A DNA stretch of 56,041 nt, taken from the NCBI GenBank assembly GCA_934376955.1, contig CAKRPJ010000014.1:1-56041 (forward strand), in the 5' to 3' direction. Positions 33,490-40,889 of the stretch are shown piece by piece. Position 1 is the stretch's first letter. Each line of letters opens with the position of its first letter. Made by a program: the position numbers and the translations under genes. This stretch comes from CAKRPJ01 sp934376955. Its GTDB lineage: Bacteria; Bacillota; Clostridia; Lachnospirales; Lachnospiraceae. Under the pieces are notes generated by a model, which was given only the letters and a program-made list of their open reading frames with translations, searched no databases and was not told the origin of the DNA.

Positions 33490-34248
33490 TTAGTCTTTAA
33501 GTGTAAGCTCTACCGGGCAGTGATCACTTCCCATGATGTCTGTGTGGATATCCGCACCGGCCAGCCTGTCCTTCAGGCACTCGGAAACGCAGAAGTAGTC
33601 GATCCGCCACCCGGCATTTTTTGCCCGGGCAGAAAAACGGTAAGACCACCACGAATATACACCCTCCTTGTCCGGGTAAAAGTACCGGTAGGTATCAATA
33701 AAGCCCGCATCCAGAAGCTCTGTAAACTTTTCTCTTTCCTCATCCGTAAAACCGGCATTCTTCCGGTTCGTCTTCGGATTTTTCAGATCGATCTCTGTAT
33801 GTGCGACGTTAAGATCGCCGCAGAATATTACCGGCTTTGTTTCCTCCAGCTTTTTCAGATAAGTCCGGAACGCATCCTCCCACTCCATTCGATACGGCAG
33901 GCGTTTCAGACCATCCTGAGAGTTCGGCGTATAACAGGTAACTACATAGTAATCTCCAAGCTCCGCCGTGATCACCCGGCCCTCATGGTCATGTTCCTCG
34001 ATCCCCAGCCCGTAGGTGACTGAAATCGGCTTCTCCTTTGTAAACATTGCAGTTCCTGAATACCCTTTTTTCTCTGCATAATTCCAATATTGAAAATATC
34101 CCGGCAGATCTATTGCTGCCTGTCCCTCCTGCAGCTTACTCTCCTGAATGCAGAAGATATCTGCGTCTGTCTCCTTCACATATTCCAGAAATCCCTTTCC
34201 CAGACAGGCTCTCAGTCCATTGACATTCCAGGATATCATTTTTTTCAT
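33490..34248 (-). CDS. xth: Exodeoxyribonuclease III / AP endonuclease
   Basis: A 252-residue Mg-dependent base-excision repair nuclease of the ExoIII/ExoA type. Signature segments are ISWNVNGLRAC, IQESKLQ (catalytic Glu), GYSGTAMFTK, CGDLNVAHTEIDL, GFTDEER and MGSDHCPVEL (catalytic Asp-His). AAGGAG upstream selects the ATG at 34248. It heads an operon with the ABC-F gene and the MGMT fusion, giving a DNA-repair theme. Confidence 0.96.
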   Translation of the reverse strand: MKKMISWNVNGLRACLGKGFLEYVKETDADIFCIQESKLQEGQAAIDLPGYFQYWNYAEKKGYSGTAMFTKEKPISVTYGLGIEEHDHEGRVITAELGDYYVVTCYTPNSQDGLKRLPYRMEWEDAFRTYLKKLEETKPVIFCGDLNVAHTEIDLKNPKTNRKNAGFTDEEREKFTELLDAGFIDTYRYFYPDKEGVYSWWSYRFSARAKNAGWRIDYFCVSECLKDRLAGADIHTDIMGSDHCPVELTLKD

Positions 34249-34368
34249 AGTTGGATGCTCCTTCCTTTTCCGATAACATACTTCAGCTTCAGTATACCAT
34301 TTTTCCAAAAATCTTAAAAGAATAAATATATAGAACTTCTTCCTATTTCATTTTCATTGGATACATGT

Positions 34369-34465
34369 TAAGATGATTTTATCTCAGTCGGAGACCTAAC
34401 TCCAACTGAGACAAATCTGCTGTTATTCACTACCTAAAAGAGATGGGAGTCTTCTCGACTGAGAT
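34369..34465 (+). promoter_or_regulatory. Bistable leader of the nucleoside phosphorylase gene
   Basis: An extended -10 (TGTTAAGAT, 34366-34374) would start transcription at about 34381. The leader then has arm A TCTCAGTCGGAG (34382-34393), which pairs with arm B CTCCAACTGAGA (34400-34411), or alternatively ATCTCAGTCG (34381-34390) pairs perfectly with arm C CGACTGAGAT (34456-34465), close to the ribosome site. The two folds exclude each other, which suggests a translational or other switch. It does not match a riboswitch class I can name, and could instead be a dispersed repeat. Confidence 0.5.
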
Positions 34466-34488
34466 AAATATCAAAGGAGCGTGAATTT

Positions 34489-35229
34489 ATGACGATGCAC
34501 AACAATGCAAAAAAAGGAGAGATCGCAGAGCGGATCGTTCTTGTGGGAGATCCGAACCGTGCAAAGCACATTGCCGAAACATATCTGGAAAATGCGATTC
34601 TGGTAAACGATGTAAGATGTGCCTACTGCTACACCGGATTCTATGAGGGTGTCCGTATCTCTGTAATGGCCGTAGGCATGGGAGGGCCCTCCATGCTGAT
34701 CTACGCCACTGAGCTCTGCCGCGATTACGGCTGCAAGATCCTCGTCCGTGCCGGTACCTCCGGCGGCTATCGGGACGATATGAAGAATTATGACATTGTA
34801 CTTTCTCAGGCTGTGAGCACTACCAGCGGGATCAACGACAATATGTTCAACGGACATTTCTCACCTGTTGCTGATTTTGGACTTTTGAGTACCGCAAAGC
34901 GCTTTGCGGATGAAAAAAATCTGGTCACATTTGTTGGCGGAACCGTATGTAATGACCGCCTTTACCGGGATGAAACCTATAAATCTAAAATGTGGAAGCA
35001 ATACGGAATGCTCTGCTCCGAGCAGGAAGGAACCGCATTTTATACTGCCGCCGCCCAGTTTGGCTGCCGTGCATTAATGATGGTTGGGATCACCACCGGA
35101 ATCCGCTATGATGACGCCGGAAATGAGATTTTTGTCAGCCTGCCGGATCGGAAGCCTGCCCAGACTATGGATGATCTGCTGCAGCTGGCTTTAAAAACAG
35201 CAGCCCACGCCGACTGGAAAAATTTGTAA
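34489..35229 (+). CDS. Divergent DeoD-like nucleoside phosphorylase
   Basis: A 246-residue member of the PNP/UDP superfamily, which exchanges the base of nucleosides with phosphate. The opening matches DeoD (NAKKGEIAERIVLVGDPNRAKHIAETYLENA), with the phosphate-binding GDP loop, Arg24-like and the RAGTSG loop with Arg87-like. Two positions differ from E. coli PNP: the VEMEAAG ribose loop reads SEQEGTA, and the catalytic Asp204 (SDH) is replaced in GITTGIRYD. It may therefore prefer another nucleoside or work without that acid. AAAGGAG precedes the ATG. Monocistronic, with the switch-like leader upstream and terminator downstream. Confidence 0.85.
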   Translation: MTMHNNAKKGEIAERIVLVGDPNRAKHIAETYLENAILVNDVRCAYCYTGFYEGVRISVMAVGMGGPSMLIYATELCRDYGCKILVRAGTSGGYRDDMKNYDIVLSQAVSTTSGINDNMFNGHFSPVADFGLLSTAKRFADEKNLVTFVGGTVCNDRLYRDETYKSKMWKQYGMLCSEQEGTAFYTAAAQFGCRALMMVGITTGIRYDDAGNEIFVSLPDRKPAQTMDDLLQLALKTAAHADWKNL

Positions 35230-35240
35230 TAAAATAATGT

Positions 35241-35279
35241 AAAAAAATATCTCCAGCCCAATCGTTGCGGCTGGAGATA
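35241..35279. terminator. Bidirectional terminator
   Basis: TATCTCCAGCC (35248-35258) pairs perfectly with GGCTGGAGATA (35269-35279). A run of seven A at 35241-35247 gives the minus strand a TTTTTTT tract; on the plus strand ATTTTTATTTTT follows. It separates the two convergent genes. Confidence 0.92.
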
Positions 35280-35287
35280 AAACATTT

Positions 35288-36427
35288 TTATTTTTCTGCC
35301 ATCATATCAAGTCCTGTCATTGCCAGTACCTTAACTGCGGCTGTAAGAGCACGTCTTCCTGCTTCACCGCCTGATGCAGCAGCGAAGGCAGCGGTGTGCG
35401 TTCCAAGTCCCTCTCCTACTCCGATATAGAACTGAGCAGCCGGAAGGGCATGAGTTACATTTCCTACGTCAGTAGAACCGATTCCCTGGGTGAGATCACG
35501 CGGAATATAATGTTCTCCGATAAAGTCCATATTTTTCTCTACTGCCTTGACAAGTCTTCTGTCATTACGCACATCCTTGATCAGGTAGCCATCCTGTTTG
35601 ATCTCTACTTCTACTCCGGCGCACATAGCTGCACCCTTAGCACAGCGGTCGATCACCTCGATCACATGCTCTAAGTAGTCTGCATCCAGTGAACGGATGT
35701 TGAATCTGCATACTGCTCTTTCCGGAACAATATTGACAGCGGTTCCGCCCTCTAAAACGATGCCATGGACTCTTGTGTAATCCTTAAAATGGAGTCTCTG
35801 AGCATCAACTGCATGGAACATCTGCATAACGCCATTTAACGCACTGGCGCCTATCCACGGGCAGGCTGCGGTATGAGCCGGTTTTCCGCTAAAGGTATAT
35901 GTCTTGTTCACACAGGCAAAGGCGATATCGTCCGGCATGGACATATCGCTGGGATGCATGATAAGAGCCATATCTACGCCCTCAAAGATCCCCTCGTCCA
36001 GCATCGTGATCTTTCCGCTTCCGTTTTCTTCCGCCGGTGTTCCAAGAACCTTAAGAGTTCCGCCGATTCCGTACTTTTCCATAATTTCCTTTAAGATCAC
36101 ACCTGCTCCTGCTCCGCTTGTACCGATCAGGTTATGTCCGCATGCATGTCCGATCTCCGGAAGTGCATCATATTCGCACATGAATGCAAAGGTAATTCCC
36201 GGCTTACCGCTCTTATACTCTGCAACAAATGCTGTGTCCAGAGATCCGGCTCCCCGCTGTACATCAAATCCATGCTTTTCCAGCAAGCTGCATAACTGAT
36301 CCTGAGCAAGCTTTTCATGATAAGCAAGCTCCGGGTGAGCGAAAATACATGCACTGACTGCCTCAAATTCCTCTCTGTGAGCCTCTGCAAGTGCCTCCAG
36401 CTCGTGCTTTACCTGTGTAAGATCCAT
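35288..36427 (-). CDS. M20-family amidohydrolase (AbgB/PepD-like)
   Basis: A 379-residue zinc-dependent hydrolase of the M20D group, relatives of p-aminobenzoyl-glutamate hydrolase subunit B and N-acyl-amino-acid hydrolases. Metal ligands lie in CEYDALPEIGHACGHNL and TPAEENGSGK, and in the dimerisation-domain segment GKPAHTAACPWIGASALNG. GGAGGG places the start at the ATG 36427; the GTG just upstream is less well spaced. It is cytoplasmic, with no signal peptide. Substrate is unknown. It is divergent from the metal-dependent amidohydrolase downstream of the repeat at 36471. Confidence 0.9.
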   Translation of the reverse strand: MDLTQVKHELEALAEAHREEFEAVSACIFAHPELAYHEKLAQDQLCSLLEKHGFDVQRGAGSLDTAFVAEYKSGKPGITFAFMCEYDALPEIGHACGHNLIGTSGAGAGVILKEIMEKYGIGGTLKVLGTPAEENGSGKITMLDEGIFEGVDMALIMHPSDMSMPDDIAFACVNKTYTFSGKPAHTAACPWIGASALNGVMQMFHAVDAQRLHFKDYTRVHGIVLEGGTAVNIVPERAVCRFNIRSLDADYLEHVIEVIDRCAKGAAMCAGVEVEIKQDGYLIKDVRNDRRLVKAVEKNMDFIGEHYIPRDLTQGIGSTDVGNVTHALPAAQFYIGVGEGLGTHTAAFAAASGGEAGRRALTAAVKVLAMTGLDMMAEK

Positions 36428-36470
36428 CACAATACCCTCCTGTTAATTTTATAGATATCTGGTTCAAAAG

Positions 36471-36653
36471 CCCCCCGATTTTGATGCCTGCGGATTGCTT
36501 GCTGCGCACTTCCACAATCCTATCCAATATTCGCATATCGTGGGATTATCATCCCACTTTTATGCTCATATCGGGGCGGGTACCAAGGTCTTTCACCCAC
36601 CTATGAGCAAGCTCATGTGGGTTTAGACCTTTTGACCCTAGCATCATTATATT
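36471..36653. repeat. Complex intergenic repeat, copy 2 (single unit)
   Basis: Most of the 405-base divergent gap is this element: CCCCCGATTTTGATGCC, one GCAC-TCCACAATCC block, ATATTCGCATATCGTGGG, then the same tail as at 12950-13050. The tail hairpin is AAGGTCT (36585-36591) / AGACCTT (36625-36631). The inner stem is CCCAC/GTGGG here and CCCAT/GTGGG in copy 1, so pairing is kept despite the change. The remaining 180 bases are AT-rich, with a possible -10 TACAAT near 36769 but no convincing -35. Confidence 0.9.
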
Positions 36654-36832
36654 CACTATATGGCTTTTAATCAAGAAAAATCTGTATGTTTTCACGAAAA
36701 ATGCTCAGGAATTTATATACTTTTCACAAACGCCTCAAAAATGTCTGGCTATTATTCATCAGATTTGATACAATAAAAAGAAAAAGTGATTTTTTGATGC
36801 GTTCAGTGAAATCACATACAGGAGGAATCGAA

Positions 36833-38011
36833 ATGGTAACTTTATTTAAAAATGCCAACGTGGTGGACGTGGTTAATGAAACCGTTATCTCCGGCGGCGC
36901 AGTCCTTGTTGAGGACGGCATCATCAAAGAAGTAGGGGCCAATATCTCTGCCCCGGAGGGAGCCGACGTAGTGGATCTTGGCGGAAAGACTATGATCCCC
37001 GGACTTTTCAACTGCCATGTACATATGTGCTCAGATGCCGGAACAGGGGTTTCTGAAACAATTTCTGATGCCGCTATTACCATCCGCGCCATCAAAAATC
37101 TGACAACTCTCCTGAACTCCGGTGTTACCTATATTCGTGACGCAGGCGCTACAAACTATATTGATATCGATATCCATAACGCCCAGCAGAAGGGTGAGGT
37201 CGTGGCTCCGGAAATGCAGACATCAGGCCGCTGTATCTGTATGACCGGCGGACACGGTTATGATACCGGACGTGAAGCTGACGGCCCGGATGAATGCAGA
37301 AAGGCTGCCAGAGAGCAGTTAAGGGCCGGTGCTAACTGGATCAAGCTCATGGCTACCGGCGGTGTTATGACAAAAGGTGTTGAGCCCGGTTCCCCACAGC
37401 TCACGGAGGAGGAACTTCGTGCCGCAATCGAAGAAGCCCACAAAGCTGGGGCTAAAACCTTTTCTCATGCTCAGGGCATGACCGGAATCAAAAATGTACT
37501 CCGTGCCGGTATTGATTCCATTGAACACGGCTTCTTTATGGATGACTGGTGCTTCGATTTTATGAAAGAGCATAATGTATTCTTTGTTCCCACATTGGCA
37601 GCTCCCTACTGGATCAAGTATTACGGAACAGATGCCGGAATCCCGGATTTCATGGTCAAAAAGGTAGAAAAGACGATCGAAGCGCATCAGGATACCTTCC
37701 GCCGCGCCCACAAAGCAGGCGTAAAGATTGCCCTTGGTACCGATGCCGGTACTCCGTTTAACAAATATGACATGACCGGCTTCGAGGCGGTTCTTATGGT
37801 TGAAAACGGAATGACACCGATGGAAGCGATCCAGTGCGGTACGATCAACGCCGCTGAGCTTTTAAGCGTTCAGGGTACCCACGGCTCCATCACTCCCGGC
37901 AAAAAGGCCAACTTTGCGATCTTTGAAAAGGATCCGTTAAAGGATATCCACGCACTCCTTGACTGCTCCATGACTGTTCTCAACGGTAAGGTGGTATTTG
38001 AACGCAGATAA
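36833..38011 (+). CDS. Metal-dependent amidohydrolase (imidazolonepropionase/prolidase-like)
   Basis: A 392-residue amidohydrolase-superfamily enzyme with the TIM-barrel metal set: HVHM (HxH, about residue 60), a candidate carboxylated lysine in NWIKLMATGG, His in FSHAQGM and SIEHGFF, and Asp in LGTDAGTP. N- and C-terminal small-sandwich strands (TLFKNANVVDVVNE; GKKANFAIFEKDPL) complete the fold. This pattern is shared by Xaa-Pro/Xaa-Arg dipeptidases and related enzymes. AGGAGGAATC fixes the start; an upstream extension from 36686 has no support. Substrate unknown; an acyl-amino-acid or dipeptide role fits its M20 neighbour. Confidence 0.9.
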   Translation: MVTLFKNANVVDVVNETVISGGAVLVEDGIIKEVGANISAPEGADVVDLGGKTMIPGLFNCHVHMCSDAGTGVSETISDAAITIRAIKNLTTLLNSGVTYIRDAGATNYIDIDIHNAQQKGEVVAPEMQTSGRCICMTGGHGYDTGREADGPDECRKAAREQLRAGANWIKLMATGGVMTKGVEPGSPQLTEEELRAAIEEAHKAGAKTFSHAQGMTGIKNVLRAGIDSIEHGFFMDDWCFDFMKEHNVFFVPTLAAPYWIKYYGTDAGIPDFMVKKVEKTIEAHQDTFRRAHKAGVKIALGTDAGTPFNKYDMTGFEAVLMVENGMTPMEAIQCGTINAAELLSVQGTHGSITPGKKANFAIFEKDPLKDIHALLDCSMTVLNGKVVFERR

Positions 38012-38046
38012 GCAAGTAGCGAAGCGGATTGCGAATGTCCGCTTTA
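38011..38046 (+). repeat. Dispersed 35-base hairpin repeat, copy 1
   Basis: AGCAAGTAGCG then AAGCGGA-(TTGCGAATG)-TCCGCTT begins at the last base of the amidohydrolase stop codon. A copy with one mismatch lies inverted at 54541-54574. No run of T follows, so it is not itself the terminator. Confidence 0.88.
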
Positions 38047-38070
38047 CCGTAAATAAGCTTTAATCAACCT

Positions 38071-38117
38071 CGGATCGGATAATGCTCTGCAGGGAGCTAT
38101 ATCCGGTCCGATTTTTT
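38071..38117 (+). terminator. Terminator of the amidohydrolase gene
   Basis: CGGATCGGATA (38071-38081) pairs with TATCCGGTCCG (38100-38110), one G-T wobble, followed by ATTTTTT. Confidence 0.9.
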
Positions 38118-38220
38118 GAGAAAAAGTCGAACGGAGCACACCAAAAGCCAGATCGCAGCAGAAACCGGCTTGGAACTGCGGGCGGTTCGGGAAATTCTGA
38201 AACGATTTGAACAGGCATAA
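38116..38220 (+). pseudogene. Possible remnant of an HTH-encoding gene
   Basis: Between two terminators a 34-codon frame (TTG start, no ribosome site) ends with SQIAAETGLELRAVREILKRF, which looks like a helix-turn-helix. The same frame is open for only about 10 codons further upstream. It resembles the 3' end of a lost gene whose terminator (38224-38272) persists. A short real peptide cannot be excluded. Confidence 0.35.
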
Positions 38221-38223
38221 CAG

Positions 38224-38272
38224 AAAGAAAGACCTTGAGTTCATTATAAACTCTTGGTCTTTCTTTTTTTGG
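38224..38272. terminator. Strong hairpin terminator
   Basis: AAAGACC-TT-GAGTT pairs with AACTC-TT-GGTCTTT, followed by CTTTTTTT on the plus strand and preceded by AGAAAG, giving TCTTTCT on the minus strand. It may also end the minus-strand ABC operon. Confidence 0.85.
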
Positions 38273-38337
38273 GGGGACTATTCTTTTTTCACAGCCCCTT
38301 CCCTTCATAGATCGTAAAATTGTTTTTGAGGATTCTT

Positions 38338-39009
38338 TTAATATTTTCTTGCAAGAGAAACTTCTAACTTATTCTGTAAAAAGCCTATCACCAGAGATAC
38401 AATCCAGTAAATCAACATCACAGCTATGTAACATTCCATGAATTTGAAGGATGCCGCCGCCATCTGCTGTGATACATACATCATATCTGTTACTCCGATG
38501 GTAATGGCTAATGCAGTTCCTTTTATGACATCAATCAGATTGTTTGACAAGGTTGGAACTGCTATTCTTGCTGCCTGGGGTACAAGAATTCGAATACTTG
38601 TCTGAAGCTTCGTCATACCGATTGACCGGGCTGCTTCTAACTGACCTTTATCGACAGACTCTAAAGCTCCGCGGATACCTTCCGCCATATATGCCGCTGT
38701 ATTCAGACTAACTCCAATTATCATTGCCTGATATCCCGTCATCTTATGCAGAAAAGGAATGTATCTTGATATACCAAAATACAGTAAAAATAATTGAGCT
38801 ACCAACGGTGTGCCTCTGAAGAAGGATATATACACTGCAAACAGCGCATCTAATATCTTAACCTTATAAAAACGAATTAAGGCTATCACGACACCGACCA
38901 GAACCGCAAGCACATAAGATGTTAATGCCATCTGCAATGTAAAGCCCAGGCTATCCAACAATTTCGGCAATATAGAAGTTGCATATTTGATATCCATTCC
39001 CTGCAGCAT
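38338..39009 (-). CDS. Amino-acid ABC transporter permease
   Basis: A 223-residue HisM-type membrane permease with about five hydrophobic helices. The EAA loop with its conserved Gly is in ESVDKGQLEAARSIGMTKLQTSIRILVPQAARIAVPTLSN, matching polar amino-acid uptake permeases, which dimerise. TPLVAQLFLLYFG is also typical. It is last in the ATPase, binding protein, permease operon; AAAGGAG precedes the ATG. Specificity is not evident; see the binding protein. Confidence 0.94.
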   Translation of the reverse strand: MLQGMDIKYATSILPKLLDSLGFTLQMALTSYVLAVLVGVVIALIRFYKVKILDALFAVYISFFRGTPLVAQLFLLYFGISRYIPFLHKMTGYQAMIIGVSLNTAAYMAEGIRGALESVDKGQLEAARSIGMTKLQTSIRILVPQAARIAVPTLSNNLIDVIKGTALAITIGVTDMMYVSQQMAAASFKFMECYIAVMLIYWIVSLVIGFLQNKLEVSLARKY

Positions 39010-39028
39010 TTTAATTCTCCTTTAGCTC

Positions 39029-39898
39029 TTACTGAGTGTCAGCTTCGATTGGCTGAGTTAAATCTCTCTTTAACCATTTCTCAGAGATTTCAGCAAGAGT
39101 TCCGTCTTCTCTCATTTCGTTTAATGTATCGTTTACTTCTTTACAAAGAGCTTCGCCATCTGCATCCTTACGGAACGGATAAGCGTTTTTAGATACGGTT
39201 AAAGCCGGTCCACCGACTACTAACTTATCGTTTAAGCCCATCTCATCCAGTGCGATTAAGCCCTCTGCCTCGTTACATACGCAGTAATCGATACGGGACA
39301 TCTCTACATCCAGGTAGTTGTTCTTTCCGCTTGCACTTGAGTATGGTACTAACTCAATCTCATGGTTTGTATCGTATGCTTCCAGGATATCAATCTCGAT
39401 TGCAGCTGCACCAACACCTACTTTTTTACCCTTTAAGTCCTCTAAGGTCTTTAAGGAATCATCATCTTTTCTCATAACAAATCTGTAGGTATCATATACA
39501 TACGGATCTGCGAATAAATATTTCTCTGCTCTTTCCTCTGTCCAGCTGATTGCATTGGCAATGGAATCAACTTCTTTATTATCTAAAAGGCCGAATAAAC
39601 CTGAGAATTCGATAAATTTAAAATCTAAGTCATAACCAAGTCTATCTGTGATTTCTTTCCAGATATCCACCTCTAATCCTTCTACATCATCGCCTTCTTT
39701 AAATCCAAATGGATAGTAAGCACCTGACATAGCGATATTAATGGTTCTCTTTTCTTCTTCGCTCTGTGCGTCCTCTGCTTTAGTCTCTTCTACTTTTGCT
39801 TCCTCATTCTTCTCCTCTGCCGGTTTAGACTGGCATCCCATCAATACACTTCCTGCTAATCCTGCTGTCAGCACCATAGCTGCTATTTTCTTAAACAT
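39029..39898 (-). CDS. Amino-acid ABC transporter binding lipoprotein
   Basis: A 289-residue extracellular solute-binding lipoprotein. The signal peptide ends in the lipobox LMGC (Cys22), followed by an acidic Glu/Lys/Ala linker. The family-3 binding-protein domain starts at about residue 50 (NIAMSGAYYPFGFKEGDDVEGLEVDIWKEI) and includes LEDLKGKKVGVGAA and YPFRKD. The ligand could be cystine or another sulfur amino acid given the divergent C-S lyase gene, but this is a contextual guess. It lies 22 bases after the ATPase gene. Confidence 0.94.
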   Translation of the reverse strand: MFKKIAAMVLTAGLAGSVLMGCQSKPAEEKNEEAKVEETKAEDAQSEEEKRTINIAMSGAYYPFGFKEGDDVEGLEVDIWKEITDRLGYDLDFKFIEFSGLFGLLDNKEVDSIANAISWTEERAEKYLFADPYVYDTYRFVMRKDDDSLKTLEDLKGKKVGVGAAAIEIDILEAYDTNHEIELVPYSSASGKNNYLDVEMSRIDYCVCNEAEGLIALDEMGLNDKLVVGGPALTVSKNAYPFRKDADGEALCKEVNDTLNEMREDGTLAEISEKWLKRDLTQPIEADTQ

Positions 39899-39920
39899 AA
39901 CTTCCTCCCGAATACTACTA

Positions 39921-40664
39921 TTAATCTTGATTTAAATGGAAGAACTTACTCAGTTCTTCATCGCCTGAATGATTGAAAATCTCCTCAGGACTTCCTTTTG
40001 CTTTTATGACACCATCCCGCATATACACAATCGTATCAGCCACATTTTTTGCAAATCGCATCTCGTGTGTCACGACAATCATGGTTTTCTTCTGGGCTGC
40101 AAGATTTCTCATAACTGCTAAAACTTCATCGACCCATTCTACATCCAGTGCAGAAGTAGGTTCATCAAAAAGAAGGATCTGCGGATGCACAGCCATTGCA
40201 CGCGCGATTCCCACTCTTTGCTGCTGTCCTCCGGAAAGTCTGGATGGATATTCGTCTTTTTTATCTAATAATCCAACCTGTTCCAGGAGTTCCAGTGCTT
40301 GTTTTTCCGCCTGTGCTTTCGGTACTTTCTGAACGGTTCGAAGTGGTTCCATCACATTCTGCAATGCCGTCATATTTTTGAATAAACAATATGACTGAAA
40401 TACCATCGCTGTGTGGGATGTTAATTGATAAATCTCCTTTTTCGAAGCTTTTTCAACATCCACTTCGTCATTCTGAATGCGGATTGTTCCTTTGTCAGCT
40501 TGTTCTAAAAAGTTAATGCATCGGAGCAGCGTAGACTTACCTGTTCCGGACGGGCCGACAATCGCAACAACCTCCCCCTGTTTTACCTCCAGATCAATTC
40601 CCTTCAGCACTTCAAGCGAACCAAATTTTTTGTGAAGATTTTTCACCTGCAAAATTGATTCCAT
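39921..40664 (-). CDS. Amino-acid ABC transporter ATPase
   Basis: A 247-residue ATPase of the GlnQ/HisP type, first in the three-gene uptake operon. Walker A is GPSGTGKST, the signature LSGGQQQRVGIARA, Walker B ILLFDEPTSALD, and the H-loop VVTHEM. GAGGGGA precedes the ATG. It energises the permease at the inner face of the membrane. Confidence 0.95.
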   Translation of the reverse strand: MESILQVKNLHKKFGSLEVLKGIDLEVKQGEVVAIVGPSGTGKSTLLRCINFLEQADKGTIRIQNDEVDVEKASKKEIYQLTSHTAMVFQSYCLFKNMTALQNVMEPLRTVQKVPKAQAEKQALELLEQVGLLDKKDEYPSRLSGGQQQRVGIARAMAVHPQILLFDEPTSALDVEWVDEVLAVMRNLAAQKKTMIVVTHEMRFAKNVADTIVYMRDGVIKAKGSPEEIFNHSGDEELSKFFHLNQD

Positions 40665-40785
40665 ATTACATTCCCCTCAAAAACAATTTTTACTGTCCCT
40701 AAAGATAATAGCCGAACTGTACTAAAAAAGCAACTAATTTCTTCTCATAATCAAAGAACTTATGTGAAATTTCACTAAAATAACC

Positions 40786-40814
40786 TTGACTATCTTCTGA
40801 AAATCCCCCATACT
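40786..40814 (+). promoter_or_regulatory. Possible promoter of the malY-like gene
   Basis: TTGACT (40786-40791) and CATACT (40809-40814), spacing 17, about 76 bases before the start codon. The -10 is weak. Confidence 0.5.
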
Positions 40815-40889
40815 TTAAGATAACTCAGAATTATTCTCACCGTTATGTAATAGTTCATATTTATGAAATTGAAAGGAATCTCTATCGCT

